A stretch of 64,000 nt of DNA from Chitinophaga sp. SYP-B3965 (GCF_009647655.1 NZ_WJFD01000005.1:124001-188000), one strand, 5' to 3'. Positions 25,361-34,000 are shown, counted from the stretch's first letter. A program made the numbers and translations. The notes: generated by a model not told the origin, from the letters alone.

Positions 25361-27238
25361 ATGAGAATTTCATTATTCCCGGCGTTTTTATGCTTGCTCA
25401 TCACTTCCGCAGCCTGGGCACAACCAGACCGCTGGCAGCAACGGGTGAAGTATAAAATGGACGTACGGATGGATGTACAGACCCAACGCCTGACCGGGAA
25501 ACAACGGCTGGAATACACAAACAATTCCCCGGACACTTTATTCCGGGTGTTCTACCATTTGCAATGGAATGCTTTTCAACCCGGCAGTATGATGGATGTT
25601 CGTAGTCGCGAGCTGGGGAAAAACCCTATAGGCAAAGATGCCAAAGGAAACGACAAGTACGACTGGGATGCAAGGGTAACAGATCGTATCTCCAAGCTGA
25701 AGCCGGACGAGATCGGGTATCAGAAAGTAATTTCCCTGAAGCGTGATGGCCACCAGCAGGTGTACCGTACAGAGGAAACCATCCTGGTAGTGGAACTGGA
25801 TAAACCCATCCTGCCCAAAAGCAGTACGGTGTTTGAAATGGAGTTTGAAGCACAGGTGCCCATACAGATCCGCCGGAGCGGAAGGAATAACAAGGAAGGG
25901 ATCGATTATTCCATGGCGCAGTGGTACCCTAAATTATGTGAGTACGATGCAGAAGGATGGCACCCTACTCCCTACATTGCCCGTGAATTCTACGGCGTAT
26001 GGGGAGACTTTGAAGTGAACATCACCATGGATAAAAAATATGTGATCGCTGCCACCGGTTATCTGCAGAATGCCAATACCATCGGTTATGGTTACGAAGC
26101 GAAAGGGGTGAAAGTGGTACAGCCAGCCGGTAATACACTTACCTGGAAATTCCTGGCGCCGAACGTATTTGATTTCGTTTGGGCCGCAGACCGGGATTAT
26201 AAACACATCACCAAAGAAATAGACGGCTTCACGGCGCATTTCTTCTACCAGGAAAATGATACCACGCGTCAGACCTGGCCGCAGCTGGCTGAAATGATCC
26301 CTGCTGCCTATGCTTATATTAAAAAGCATTACGGTGCTTATGGTTACAAACAATATTCTTTTATCCAGGGTGGAGACGGCGGCATGGAATATCCCATGGC
26401 CACACTCATCATGGGTAATGGTAAAATGAGTGGATTGTATGGCGTGGCCATGCACGAATGGATGCACAGCTGGTACCAATGTATGCTGGGCACTAATGAA
26501 AGCCTCTATCCATGGATGGATGAAGGTTTTACTACTTTCGCGGAAGATAATGTGATCGGTAATACACTGGATTCCCTCAAGGGCCGCTGGCACCATGCGG
26601 ATTCCTACCGCGGTTATTTTGCGCTGGTAAGCAGTCCTTATGAAGAACCGATGAGCACTCACTCTGATCATTATAACACCAATTACGGTTACAGTACTAC
26701 TGCCTATTTAAAGGGCGCCGTGTTCCTGGAACAACTGGGATATGTAATTGGAGCAGCTAACAGAGATGCAGGGCTTTTACGTTACTATAAAGACTGGCGC
26801 TTCAAACACCCCAATGCCCATGATTTTATCCGGGAGATGGAAAAGGAAAGCGGTATTCAGCTGGACTGGTACCTGCAATACTTCATGAACAGCACCAAAC
26901 ACATCGATTATGGGCTGGATAGTATTTATGAAGCAAATGGCAAAACAACGATCCGCCTCCGCCGTGTTGAGGACTTCCCAATGCCCATCGACCTACAGGT
27001 AGAATTTGCAGATGGCAGAAAGGAAATGCATTACATCCCTTTAACGCTGATGTTTGCCAACAAGCCTAATGAAGATCCTGCCATCCGGCAGATCGTACAC
27101 GATGGCTGGAAATGGACGCATCCCACTTATACCTTCACGCTGGATGTACCACTGAGCCAGCTGAAAAGTATTGAGATAGATCCCAGCCAGCGAATGGCGG
27201 ATATAGAACGAAGGAATAATAAAGCAACTGCCAGATAA
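25361..27238 (+). CDS. Exported M1-family (gluzincin) metallopeptidase
   Basis: 625 aa. A signal peptide (MRISLFPAFLCLLITSAAWA, then Q) sends it to the periplasm or outside. The M1 N-terminal beta domain includes QRLTGKQRLEYTNNSPDTL. The catalytic motif is HEWMH, with 18 residues to the third zinc ligand in MDEGFTTFAED, i.e. HExxH-x18-E. The preceding GGDGGMEYPMATLIMGNG is the substrate-binding GxMEN-like loop in a GMEY variant, common in bacterial M1 homologues. Predicted role is extracytoplasmic peptide breakdown. It is not functionally linked to the eCIS by anything visible. A strong intrinsic terminator follows directly. Confidence 0.92.
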   Translation: MRISLFPAFLCLLITSAAWAQPDRWQQRVKYKMDVRMDVQTQRLTGKQRLEYTNNSPDTLFRVFYHLQWNAFQPGSMMDVRSRELGKNPIGKDAKGNDKYDWDARVTDRISKLKPDEIGYQKVISLKRDGHQQVYRTEETILVVELDKPILPKSSTVFEMEFEAQVPIQIRRSGRNNKEGIDYSMAQWYPKLCEYDAEGWHPTPYIAREFYGVWGDFEVNITMDKKYVIAATGYLQNANTIGYGYEAKGVKVVQPAGNTLTWKFLAPNVFDFVWAADRDYKHITKEIDGFTAHFFYQENDTTRQTWPQLAEMIPAAYAYIKKHYGAYGYKQYSFIQGGDGGMEYPMATLIMGNGKMSGLYGVAMHEWMHSWYQCMLGTNESLYPWMDEGFTTFAEDNVIGNTLDSLKGRWHHADSYRGYFALVSSPYEEPMSTHSDHYNTNYGYSTTAYLKGAVFLEQLGYVIGAANRDAGLLRYYKDWRFKHPNAHDFIREMEKESGIQLDWYLQYFMNSTKHIDYGLDSIYEANGKTTIRLRRVEDFPMPIDLQVEFADGRKEMHYIPLTLMFANKPNEDPAIRQIVHDGWKWTHPTYTFTLDVPLSQLKSIEIDPSQRMADIERRNNKATAR

Positions 27239-27240
27239 AA

Positions 27241-27277
27241 AAAGGGCTGTCTCTGAGAACGAGACAGCCTTTTTTTA
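27241..27277 (+). terminator. Intrinsic terminator after the M1 peptidase gene
   Basis: GGCTGTCTC (27245-27253) pairs with GAGACAGCC (27261-27269) across a 7-base loop and is followed by eight T. Confidence 0.9.
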
Positions 27278-27310
27278 TTATGTTAAATAGATTTTGCAGA
27301 TCGGCCATGG

Positions 27311-27394
27311 TTGCTTCATCCTAGCTTCATCCTTGCTTCATGTTGCACGCCAGAGCGGGTTTAAGCTACTTTGAAGCTAGGATGAAGCAAGGAT
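27311..27394. repeat. Two opposed short arrays of an 11-bp repeat
   Basis: 27311-27340 holds three 11-base units of the form TWGCTTCATCC (third unit ends GT). 27372-27394 carries the same unit in opposite orientation (GGATGAAGCWA). As a result TTGCTTCATCCTAGCTTCA (27311-27329) and 27372-27390 form a perfect 19-base inverted repeat with a 42-base loop. It lies between the convergent peptidase and patatin genes, downstream of the true terminator. Confidence 0.75.
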
Positions 27395-27396
27395 TA

Positions 27397-28401
27397 TCAA
27401 ACTCCTTCAAAGTATTTCCGGGCAACTTCCTCCCCAAGGGCTACCATTTTCTTCATGGCAGGAGGATCAAAAGTTAACCCACCCGGACCACCGCCCAATG
27501 GTTTCTCCGGCCTGATAATATGTAATTTCAGGTCTGTTTTCCCCAGGAAGGGATTGTCAAAAGGAATATCAAAGAAAGCCTCTATTTCCTTCGGCTTCAA
27601 ACCCGCTTCTTTCATTTTTGCTTTTACCGCTTTGAGGTATTGCAGGCTCCTGTTCACATACTTCGGCATCTTCAGATCATTCACGGCAACATCCATCGTA
27701 AACCAATCCAGTGTTTGCTGCAGGATCTCAAAGGGGCTTTTAAAATGATGATCATCCACCTCCGGTGTTTCCGGTGTAAGCAGGATGGCGTATACTTCCG
27801 TAGCGCCGTTATCAATAGCCAGTTCAATGGGTGCGTATTCCCGCAGGCCGCCATCTACATACTGCCATCTTTCTTTTTCTATCACCTGGTAAGGCGGCAT
27901 GAAAACAGGCTGGCAGGAGGATGCAAACATCGCACGGCGTAATTCGCTGCTGTTCTGCACACGGATCACATCGTAATCAGAAGAGGTCATGGGCAGATCA
28001 CTATTCGTGAAATACACGATCCTGCCGGATTGCAGGCATACCGTTGTGAGGTACACTTCCTTTTTACTTTGCAGTAATGCTTCGTAATGTGCTTCCGTAA
28101 AAGTTTCTTTAATGAGCAGGGCTAAGGGCTGCGCATCAAAGAGTGAATAGGAATCTTTGCCGGCAAAGCGGTTGATCACATTACCGGTAATGATCACATC
28201 GCTGGTGATATGGGTGGTATATAATTTCTCCAGCAGGTTGATTTCTCCTATTGCAGCCATGGGTGCTATGAGGGAGCCTGTGCTGGTACCACAGATGGTA
28301 TCGAAAGTTATCTTGGGTGTAGCGGCCATGTATTTTAGCACGCCTACGGCAAATGCTCCTTTAGAGCCACCGCCGCTGATCACCAATGCAGTTTTGGGCA
28401 T
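27397..28401 (-). CDS. Patatin-like phospholipase
   Basis: 334 aa serine lipid acylhydrolase. Oxyanion hole GGGSKGAFAVGVL at the N-terminus, nucleophile elbow GTSTGS near residue 40, and catalytic Asp in DGGLREYAP near residue 185. No signal peptide, so cytoplasmic or membrane-associated. The substrate is probably phospholipid or another ester; it cannot be set from sequence. A small exported protein gene lies 18 bases upstream on the same strand and may be cotranscribed. Confidence 0.93.
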   Translation of the reverse strand: MPKTALVISGGGSKGAFAVGVLKYMAATPKITFDTICGTSTGSLIAPMAAIGEINLLEKLYTTHITSDVIITGNVINRFAGKDSYSLFDAQPLALLIKETFTEAHYEALLQSKKEVYLTTVCLQSGRIVYFTNSDLPMTSSDYDVIRVQNSSELRRAMFASSCQPVFMPPYQVIEKERWQYVDGGLREYAPIELAIDNGATEVYAILLTPETPEVDDHHFKSPFEILQQTLDWFTMDVAVNDLKMPKYVNRSLQYLKAVKAKMKEAGLKPKEIEAFFDIPFDNPFLGKTDLKLHIIRPEKPLGGGPGGLTFDPPAMKKMVALGEEVARKYFEGV

Positions 28402-28419
28402 GAGTGTGGGGTTTAAAGG

Positions 28420-28941
28420 TTATAGAACGGGTGGAGGAGCAATCTTTTTTCTGAACAGGTTAACGCCGATAGCACCCTGGAACCACCAGTTGTTCAGCAT
28501 ATAATCCCGGTGGGCTTTAATAGAGAGCGTAGCCATCGTGCCGATCTCTACAGCAAGGCCACCACCAACCAGGCGCTGATCTTTTGTGCCCCAGAGATGT
28601 TCTGCTACCAGTTGCACATTGAACACGGAGCTTTCTATCACCTTGGGTCCATCTGATAATAGCAGCGAAAGCCGTCCGCCGCCAATACCATAAATGCGTT
28701 TGTTGGTGAAGGCACCGCCACCGGTAACACCGAGGCGCAGCCGGCCGGGTATCACAGCTATCTGCGGAGAAAATGCAAGGGAAGCGAGATACAGATCAGG
28801 GCTGCTGTTAAGTGCCGTCACTGCACCCTGGCTTAGTTCCAACGGAAAGATCCATCCTTTCGGAAATTCACTTTGTGCAAAATTTCTCAGAGGATAGCCG
28901 CATAACAGGAACAGTAAAATGAAGAGCCATTTACTTTTCAT
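28420..28941 (-). CDS. Exported protein of unknown function, outer-membrane-barrel-like
   Basis: 173 aa. Signal peptide KSKWLFILLFLLCGYPLRNF, then AQ as the likely cleavage site. The mature part alternates hydrophobic and glycine-rich strands (LRLGVTGGGAFTNKRIYGIG, then GGRLSLLLSDG and VGGGLAVEIGTMATLSIKAH), as in small beta-barrel proteins of Bacteroidota. No named family recognised. Upstream of, and probably cotranscribed with, the patatin gene. Confidence 0.75.
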   Translation of the reverse strand: MKSKWLFILLFLLCGYPLRNFAQSEFPKGWIFPLELSQGAVTALNSSPDLYLASLAFSPQIAVIPGRLRLGVTGGGAFTNKRIYGIGGGRLSLLLSDGPKVIESSVFNVQLVAEHLWGTKDQRLVGGGLAVEIGTMATLSIKAHRDYMLNNWWFQGAIGVNLFRKKIAPPPVL

Positions 28942-29113
28942 GGAATTAACTATTTGCAGGAGGCAGCAAGCGTAGTTAGTTTTTTGGGGATGCCTGAGGC
29001 CTGCCTGTGATGAAGAATTGGGGTTGCTCTATAAATATACTAAATAAACAGGTCTTTGGAAAACGGGAAATATTATTATAGATTCGTTCATTATACTATA
29101 CCTATCCCTAAAC

Positions 29114-30154
29114 ATGAAAGAAATATTAGCTAAGGCAAAGGATACCACGTTCTATTATATTGGTGAAAACACACAGAAGATTGATCTGCTGGCGGGCATT
29201 TTTGATGCAGGGTATGATACAGATACCATGGAAAATGCACAGGTCATGTTAAATGATCTCCATTCTTTACCTGATGTGATCTTCTGTGAGTCCGGTTTCA
29301 GTTTTGCAGCCATCAGTCATTTCTTCGAATTCCTCCACAATCATCCTGTTTTATCTGCTATTCCATTTGTATTAGACGCCGATGGTTTATCGGAAGAACA
29401 AATTGATGCATGCAGGAAAAAACGTGTGGTAGATGAGATCATTAATTTGGACCAAAAAGATCTGTTGAAGAAAGTGAATTTCTTAAAGAAAACTAAAACG
29501 TACATAACAGAGCCCGTAAGAATAAGAAAGGAAAATCCTATCGGGCATGTTGCCAAAAGAGCATTCGATATTATAGTGTCGCTTGTGCTATTGATAGCAC
29601 TCTTACCTTTATTATTAGTCATTGCCCTGATCATACGGATTGAATCCCATGGCCCTGTTCTGTACGCCTCCAAAAGAGCAGGTAAAGCGTATAAGATCTT
29701 CCGGTTTTATAAGTTCAGAACAATGGTGGTACATGCAGATAAAAGTATCGATGTATTGAAACAGCTTAACCAATATGATGGGGTAGGACCTGTTTTTCAC
29801 AAAGTGAATAATGATCCCCGTGTAACAAGGATCGGCGCCTTTTTAAGGAATACGAGCATGGATGAATTACCGCAGCTCTTCAATGTGTTATTAGGAGATA
29901 TGTCATTAGTAGGCAATCGCCCATTACCATTATACGAAGCCAATACATTAACTACGGACAGCTGGTGCACGCGGTTCCTGGCACCGGCCGGCCTTACCGG
30001 TTTATGGCAAATTAAAAAAAGAGGCGAAGCCGAAATGAGCGTGGAAGAAAGGATCAACCTGGATATTGACTATGCACAGAAACAGACTTTCATTTTCGAT
30101 ATGTGGATCATAGCGAATACGCCAACTGCGCTGATCCAAAAGGATAATGTGTAA
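29114..30154 (+). CDS. Bacterial sugar transferase (undecaprenyl-phosphate glycosyl-1-phosphate transferase type) with receiver-like N-terminus
   Basis: 346 aa. Residues ~1-130 look like a degenerate response-regulator receiver (FYYIGENTQKIDLLAGIFDA, then SLPDVIFCESGFS and a VDEIINLDQKD end) without the phosphoacceptor set. One transmembrane hairpin follows (FDIIVSLVLLIALLPLLLVI), then the catalytic domain: GKAYKIFRFYKFRTMVVHAD, TRIGAFLRNTSMDELPQLFN, VLLGDMSLVGNRPLP and GLTGLWQIKKRGE. It should load the first sugar phosphate onto undecaprenyl phosphate for capsule or exopolysaccharide. The usual four-helix N-terminal bundle of WcaJ is absent. No other polysaccharide genes are adjacent. Confidence 0.9.
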   Translation: MKEILAKAKDTTFYYIGENTQKIDLLAGIFDAGYDTDTMENAQVMLNDLHSLPDVIFCESGFSFAAISHFFEFLHNHPVLSAIPFVLDADGLSEEQIDACRKKRVVDEIINLDQKDLLKKVNFLKKTKTYITEPVRIRKENPIGHVAKRAFDIIVSLVLLIALLPLLLVIALIIRIESHGPVLYASKRAGKAYKIFRFYKFRTMVVHADKSIDVLKQLNQYDGVGPVFHKVNNDPRVTRIGAFLRNTSMDELPQLFNVLLGDMSLVGNRPLPLYEANTLTTDSWCTRFLAPAGLTGLWQIKKRGEAEMSVEERINLDIDYAQKQTFIFDMWIIANTPTALIQKDNV

Positions 30155-30186
30155 TTATTGTTCCTTTTTACGTGAGCAATGCTTTT

Positions 30187-30747
30187 TTAGAACAATGCCC
30201 TCTCCAGTTGTTCCGCCCAGGGCTGATCTGGTTTTTCTCTTACCTGTAATGTATGCAGGTGGTGGTGATTATGATACGCTGTAAAATACAGGCACTCCCG
30301 CACGGTGATCTTTCCCAGTAATGGATGCGGCACCTGGTATTTATCCAGTTCTTCCTCAGACCATTTATCCAGCTGAGTGATCAATTTTTCCCGCTGTGCA
30401 TTCATCTGCTGCTGTAATATCTCCCGCTGATTGGCTTCTGTAACCGGTGGTATATAAGGCCGGGTGGTTACACCACCTCTGCCGAGTACGGTAACGTACG
30501 CTTCTTTCATCTGCTCATAAGAGCGGGACCTGGAAGCGGGTTTGCCAAAAAAGCGTAAGAAGAATTTAGGCAGTCCCAGTGCTGTATTCACCGGCTTTGC
30601 GCTGCGGATCAGGTGGTCCAGCTGCTGGCCGGCGGACCATTTACCATCCGGCGAAACGACAAAGCGATGATTGGAAAGGGTATCTATAAAAGTAGAGAAG
30701 TCGGTGAAACTGGTGTTCAATAAGGTCTTTATAGCTTGCTTGTTCAT
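30187..30747 (-). CDS. DinB-superfamily protein
   Basis: 186 aa four-helix-bundle protein. NKQAIKTLLNTSFTDFSTFI forms helix 1, and KWSAGQQLDHLIRSAKPVNT carries the first conserved His. The C-terminal ECLYFTAYHNHHHLHTLQ has the His pair of the metal site. DinB-like proteins of this kind are often thiol-dependent metalloenzymes or unknown; no substrate can be named. Confidence 0.8.
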   Translation of the reverse strand: MNKQAIKTLLNTSFTDFSTFIDTLSNHRFVVSPDGKWSAGQQLDHLIRSAKPVNTALGLPKFFLRFFGKPASRSRSYEQMKEAYVTVLGRGGVTTRPYIPPVTEANQREILQQQMNAQREKLITQLDKWSEEELDKYQVPHPLLGKITVRECLYFTAYHNHHHLHTLQVREKPDQPWAEQLERALF

Positions 30748-30775
30748 ATGGTCCCGTTTTTTCGTCTTTGAAAGA

Positions 30776-30985
30776 TCATTCTAATACTTCACAATGAAAG
30801 CCCTGCTGTTTCACGAAATCAATGATGTGATGTTCTTCTACTTTAAGGTCAACTATGCGCAGCACTTTATCACAATCCTCAATATCTATGTGGCAGGAGC
30901 CCACATCAAAGTTATTACAAATTGCCTTTATTACGAGATTTCGTTCCCGGTACGTGGCTACATTGGTTTTGAAAATACCGATCAT
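30776..30985 (-). CDS. Small heavy-metal-associated-fold protein lacking the CxxC site
   Basis: 69 aa from MIGIFKTNVATYRERN (an upstream ATG at 31012 adds nine residues). The beta-alpha-beta-beta-alpha-beta layout of HMA domains can be followed: FKTNV, a helix NLVIKAICNNF, strand CHIDIEDCDKVLRIVDL, helix EHHIIDFVKQQG, and final strand FHCEVLE. The metal-binding CxxC loop after the first strand is replaced by ATYRER, so copper binding in the usual way is unlikely. It lies between DinB and a small membrane-protein gene. Confidence 0.6.
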   Translation of the reverse strand: MIGIFKTNVATYRERNLVIKAICNNFDVGSCHIDIEDCDKVLRIVDLKVEEHHIIDFVKQQGFHCEVLE

Positions 30986-31073
30986 AGCGCTGGTGTTTGT
31001 AAGCAGTTGCATATTGCCAGGTTAAAGAATACTGTAGTCTGATATCTAATAACGGATATGGGTATATAAAACG

Positions 31074-31445
31074 TTACAATTGTTCTTTTGTTTCATGCGG
31101 AAAGTCTTCTTTTGGTGCATTTCCGCCCCAACGGCCACCCATGCAGCGCTCGAAACTGTTCTTTACGCGTTCTTTCTCTTCCGGGCTCATATGCTGCATT
31201 TTAGCTTTCATCCTTTCCTTCCATCTCCTCTTTTTTTCATGACCAGGGCCTCCTTTGGGGAACCCGAAAAGGATCTTGGAGAGCAGGATCAATCCCCAGG
31301 CCTGCCAGAAAGTGATCACCGGGCCGTTAAAGAGCGTAGGGATCAGCCAGTTCCAGAGGTACATGGTACCATATCCTAAGGCGATCAAAAAAGCTGCTCC
31401 GAGTACGATGCATCCTGCTATTTTCCAGCCAATATATCTTTTCAT
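31074..31445 (-). CDS. Small membrane protein next to an ECF sigma gene
   Basis: 123 aa. Two hydrophobic helices (WKIAGCIVLGAAFLIALGYG and ITFWQAWGLILLSKILFGF) are followed by a charged tail with HEKKRRWKERMKAKMQHMSP and EEKERVKNSFERCMGG. The tail resembles the LTxxQ/CpxP-like 'MSPEEKERVKxxFE' helical pattern. It lies 10 bases downstream of the ECF sigma gene on the same strand, so it is likely cotranscribed and may modulate the sigma factor. No domain of known function recognised. Confidence 0.7.
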   Translation of the reverse strand: MKRYIGWKIAGCIVLGAAFLIALGYGTMYLWNWLIPTLFNGPVITFWQAWGLILLSKILFGFPKGGPGHEKKRRWKERMKAKMQHMSPEEKERVKNSFERCMGGRWGGNAPKEDFPHETKEQL

Positions 31446-31455
31446 TGTAGTGAGT

Positions 31456-32016
31456 TTAGTCGTTCAGTAATTCTTTATATAATGCTGCCAGTTTTTCCCG
31501 CAGGTACAATACTGCGTAACGTTTACGGGAAAGGAGCGTGTTTACGGATATGCCTGTTTCAGCGGAGATCTCTTTGAAGGACCGGCCTTCCACTTCATGT
31601 TGCAGGAATACGTAACGCTGTTCTTCCGGTAATTCGTCCGTAGCCTCCGTGATGGCCTCTGCGATGATCTTGCGCAGTAAGGGTTCATCCGTTTGTGCGG
31701 CGGTATCCGGCAGGATGTCTGAGAGGTATAAGGGGCCGTCTCCCTCCACAGATGGCAATGCAGTATCAGAAAACCTGTCTTCTTTCTTTTTCCTGAACCA
31801 GTCTGTTATTCTATTTCTGGTAACTGCAAACAGCCATCCGGTGAGTGAGTTTATATCTGAGCCGACGCGCAGGTATTGGGTGAATTGGAACAGCACATCC
31901 TGCAGGATATCTTCCGCATCTGCCACATTATCCACCCGTTTCCGGATGAAATGCAGCAGCCGCTGGCGTTCTTTTTCCACCGTTTGCTTTATGCGCTCGT
32001 TTTGTTCCGATGCCAT
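31456..32016 (-). CDS. ECF-type RNA polymerase sigma factor
   Basis: 186 aa from the ATG at 32016 (the frame is open to 32067). Region 2 has VDNVADAEDILQDVLFQFTQ and GWLFAVTRNRITDWFRKKKE. Region 4 has LPEEQRYVFLQHEVEGRSFK followed by the helix-turn-helix EISAETGISVNTLLSRKRYA. It should direct RNA polymerase to a dedicated promoter set. No classical anti-sigma gene is adjacent; the downstream small membrane protein is the only candidate partner. Confidence 0.93.
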   Translation of the reverse strand: MASEQNERIKQTVEKERQRLLHFIRKRVDNVADAEDILQDVLFQFTQYLRVGSDINSLTGWLFAVTRNRITDWFRKKKEDRFSDTALPSVEGDGPLYLSDILPDTAAQTDEPLLRKIIAEAITEATDELPEEQRYVFLQHEVEGRSFKEISAETGISVNTLLSRKRYAVLYLREKLAALYKELLND

Positions 32017-32074
32017 TGATTGTTGTATGGAAAGCCCCTCATTCATCTTATTTAGGTAGACGAACAACAGCAGG

Positions 32075-32091
32075 GCATATTGTAAATATGC
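32075..32091. promoter_or_regulatory. Palindrome upstream of the ECF sigma gene
   Basis: Inverted repeat GCATATT-GTA-AATATGC, 58 bases before the sigma ATG, in the spacer to rsmG. It could be an operator or part of an autoregulated promoter. No known consensus is matched. Confidence 0.3.
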
Positions 32092-32137
32092 AGATTATTT
32101 TTAGGGTTTTCTTAAAATCAGTTGATTTTCAAGGGGA

Positions 32138-32758
32138 TTAACGTACAGCTATCACATATTTTTCCTGGAAATACTCCTCCGGGAAGATCTTATAGATATT
32201 CACCATTTTGGGCCTGCTGCCACTTTCTGATACTTCCTGGGCCAGGTCGCCGCCCTTCAGGCAGATGAGCCCGGAAGGTTTGTCCTCAGATGCTCCTTTG
32301 CGGATCAGGGGTTTGCTCCAGTGCAGCAGGTCCTTGAGGGGAGCTACCGCCCGGGACACCACCAGGTCGAACTTACGGTTCTTTACTTCCTCCGCGCGGG
32401 AATGGGCGGTGGTTACATTCGTCAGGTTCAGGGCTTCCGCAACAGCTTCCACCACTTTTATCTTTTTACCGATAGAGTCTACCAGGTGAAACTTTACTTC
32501 AGGAAAGAAAATAGCGAGGGGAATACCGGGGAAACCTCCGCCGGTGCCAAGGTCCAGCACCTGCAAGCCATCCGGCAGTTCCGTTACGGCCGCTATAGCC
32601 AGGGAATGCAGGATGTGCTTTTCGTAGAGGGCGTCAATATCCTTGCGGGATATGACGTTGATCTTTTCATTCCACTCTTTGTATAAAGGAGCCAGCGCCT
32701 GGAACTGATCCATTTGCTTTGGCGTAAAATCAGAAAAGTATTTCAGTATGATCTCCAT
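32138..32758 (-). CDS. rsmG: 16S rRNA (guanine527-N7)-methyltransferase
   Basis: 206 aa, normal for RsmG. SAM motif I VLDLGTGGGFPGIPLAIFFP, then VKFHLVDSIGKKIKVVEAV. The RsmG-specific part contains VTTAHSRAEEVKNRKFDLVV and SRAVAPLKDLLHWSKPLI. The N-terminal helix region carries NEKINVISRKDIDALYEKHI and LHSLAIA. It modifies the 530 loop of 16S rRNA. The gene starts 3 bases after the GT2 stop, so the two may form one transcript. Confidence 0.95.
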   Translation of the reverse strand: MEIILKYFSDFTPKQMDQFQALAPLYKEWNEKINVISRKDIDALYEKHILHSLAIAAVTELPDGLQVLDLGTGGGFPGIPLAIFFPEVKFHLVDSIGKKIKVVEAVAEALNLTNVTTAHSRAEEVKNRKFDLVVSRAVAPLKDLLHWSKPLIRKGASEDKPSGLICLKGGDLAQEVSESGSRPKMVNIYKIFPEEYFQEKYVIAVR

Positions 32759-32761
32759 CGC

Positions 32762-33901
32762 TTATTTCCACTTGCTCTTGCCTTTTTTGAAGAACAAAGC
32801 GGGCGTAAAGATAACGTAATATAGGAACATGAGGATGTCCATCAGCCAGCTGTAAATGAACAGGTCCTTTTCATCCAGCTTCCGCAGGGCAAAGAAGGTG
32901 ATCACAGACTGGATCAGGAATTTTGCACCAATAATATATAAGGAGATCTCCCGCAGGGGTGGATAGAACAATGCTGCCACCATAGCCGGGTAGAAAACGA
33001 AATGCGAAAGGGAGAACAGCCCCAGCAGCAATTTATGGCCAAAGCGGTAATGTTTACCGGTGCTCATATGCCGGGTTTTCTGATTGAACCAGTGTTTCCA
33101 CCTTGTTTTAGGTTCTGAATAGGCAAAGGCGTGTTTATTGATCACCACCCCTACATTTTTACCAGTGGCCGCCTTGTTCACAAACAGGTCATCATCTCCT
33201 GAAGCCAGGTGCTGATGAGAAGTGAAACCTTTATGCCGGAAGAACAGTTCTTTCTTATAAGCCAGGTTGCGGCCTACCCCCATGTAAGGAATGCCGTTCA
33301 AAGCATAGGAGAGGTATTGCAGCGCGCTGAAGAAAGTTTCGTACCGGATCACTTTATTCAGGAAGCCGGACTTTTTATAATAAGGCCCGTAGCCCAATAC
33401 TATTTCTTTTCCTTCCTCAAAACCCTGGCCCATCATAGACAGCCAGTAGGTGCTGCCCGGTTTGCAATCTGCATCCGTGAGCACCAGCGTGTCGTGTTTG
33501 GCACCCTTGATACCAATGGAGAGCGGATATTTTTTGCCGGGGATGAATTGAGCCGCCTGTTTGATCTCAATATGGCGGTAATGTGGATAACCATTCTCAA
33601 TAGAAGCCAGGTAATACTTGGAATCATCCTCTGAATTGTCGTTCACCACGATAACTTCATAGGCTGGTTCCGCGTGCTCATGATACCGCTGCTGCAATAC
33701 AGCAGGGAGGTTCTTTGGAAGGCTCCGCTCTTCATTCTTGGCACAGATGATCACGGAGAGTTGCTCCTGTGGCGGAAGTTCTTCTTCGAACCTGCGATTA
33801 TAAAAGGCTACCCGGGAAAAGAAGATGAGGTAATAGAGAACCTGAACACCTGCCGCCGAGGCAAAAATATAAAAGATGATAATCCCGAGATTGTCCGACA
33901 T
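32762..33901 (-). CDS. Family 2 glycosyltransferase, membrane-anchored
   Basis: 379 aa from MSDNLGIII (the longer frame to 33970 runs into the tgt leader). An N-terminal membrane helix (IIIFYIFASAAGVQVLYYLI) is followed by the GT-A domain: QLSVIICAKNEERSLPKNLP, YEVIVVNDNSEDDSKYYLAS and the metal site TLVLTDADCKPGSTYWLSMM. The acceptor-side motif is FNQKTRHMSTGKHYR (QxxRxx-like). Three to four C-terminal helices end the protein. It probably makes a lipid-linked or surface glycan; the product is unknown. Confidence 0.9.
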   Translation of the reverse strand: MSDNLGIIIFYIFASAAGVQVLYYLIFFSRVAFYNRRFEEELPPQEQLSVIICAKNEERSLPKNLPAVLQQRYHEHAEPAYEVIVVNDNSEDDSKYYLASIENGYPHYRHIEIKQAAQFIPGKKYPLSIGIKGAKHDTLVLTDADCKPGSTYWLSMMGQGFEEGKEIVLGYGPYYKKSGFLNKVIRYETFFSALQYLSYALNGIPYMGVGRNLAYKKELFFRHKGFTSHQHLASGDDDLFVNKAATGKNVGVVINKHAFAYSEPKTRWKHWFNQKTRHMSTGKHYRFGHKLLLGLFSLSHFVFYPAMVAALFYPPLREISLYIIGAKFLIQSVITFFALRKLDEKDLFIYSWLMDILMFLYYVIFTPALFFKKGKSKWK

Positions 33902-33970
33902 AGACAGCAAAAATATAAGATTTTTATTATCTATATAAGTTTGTGGAAAAATTACCTCCCCAATATTCAA

Positions 33971-33978
33971 TACCTTTG
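33971..33978 (+). promoter_or_regulatory. Probable -7 element of tgt
   Basis: TACCTTTG matches TAnnTTTG, 22 bases before the chosen TTG start. The best upstream TTG is 27 bases away, longer than usual. Confidence 0.4.
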
Positions 33979-34000
33979 CCCCCTTAAAAACATCTTCGTT

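Noticed and set aside
30157-30196. Terminator after the sugar transferase gene (ATTGTTC / GAACAAT)
   Set aside because: The arms are short, the loop long, and one arm lies in the DinB coding sequence; not convincing.
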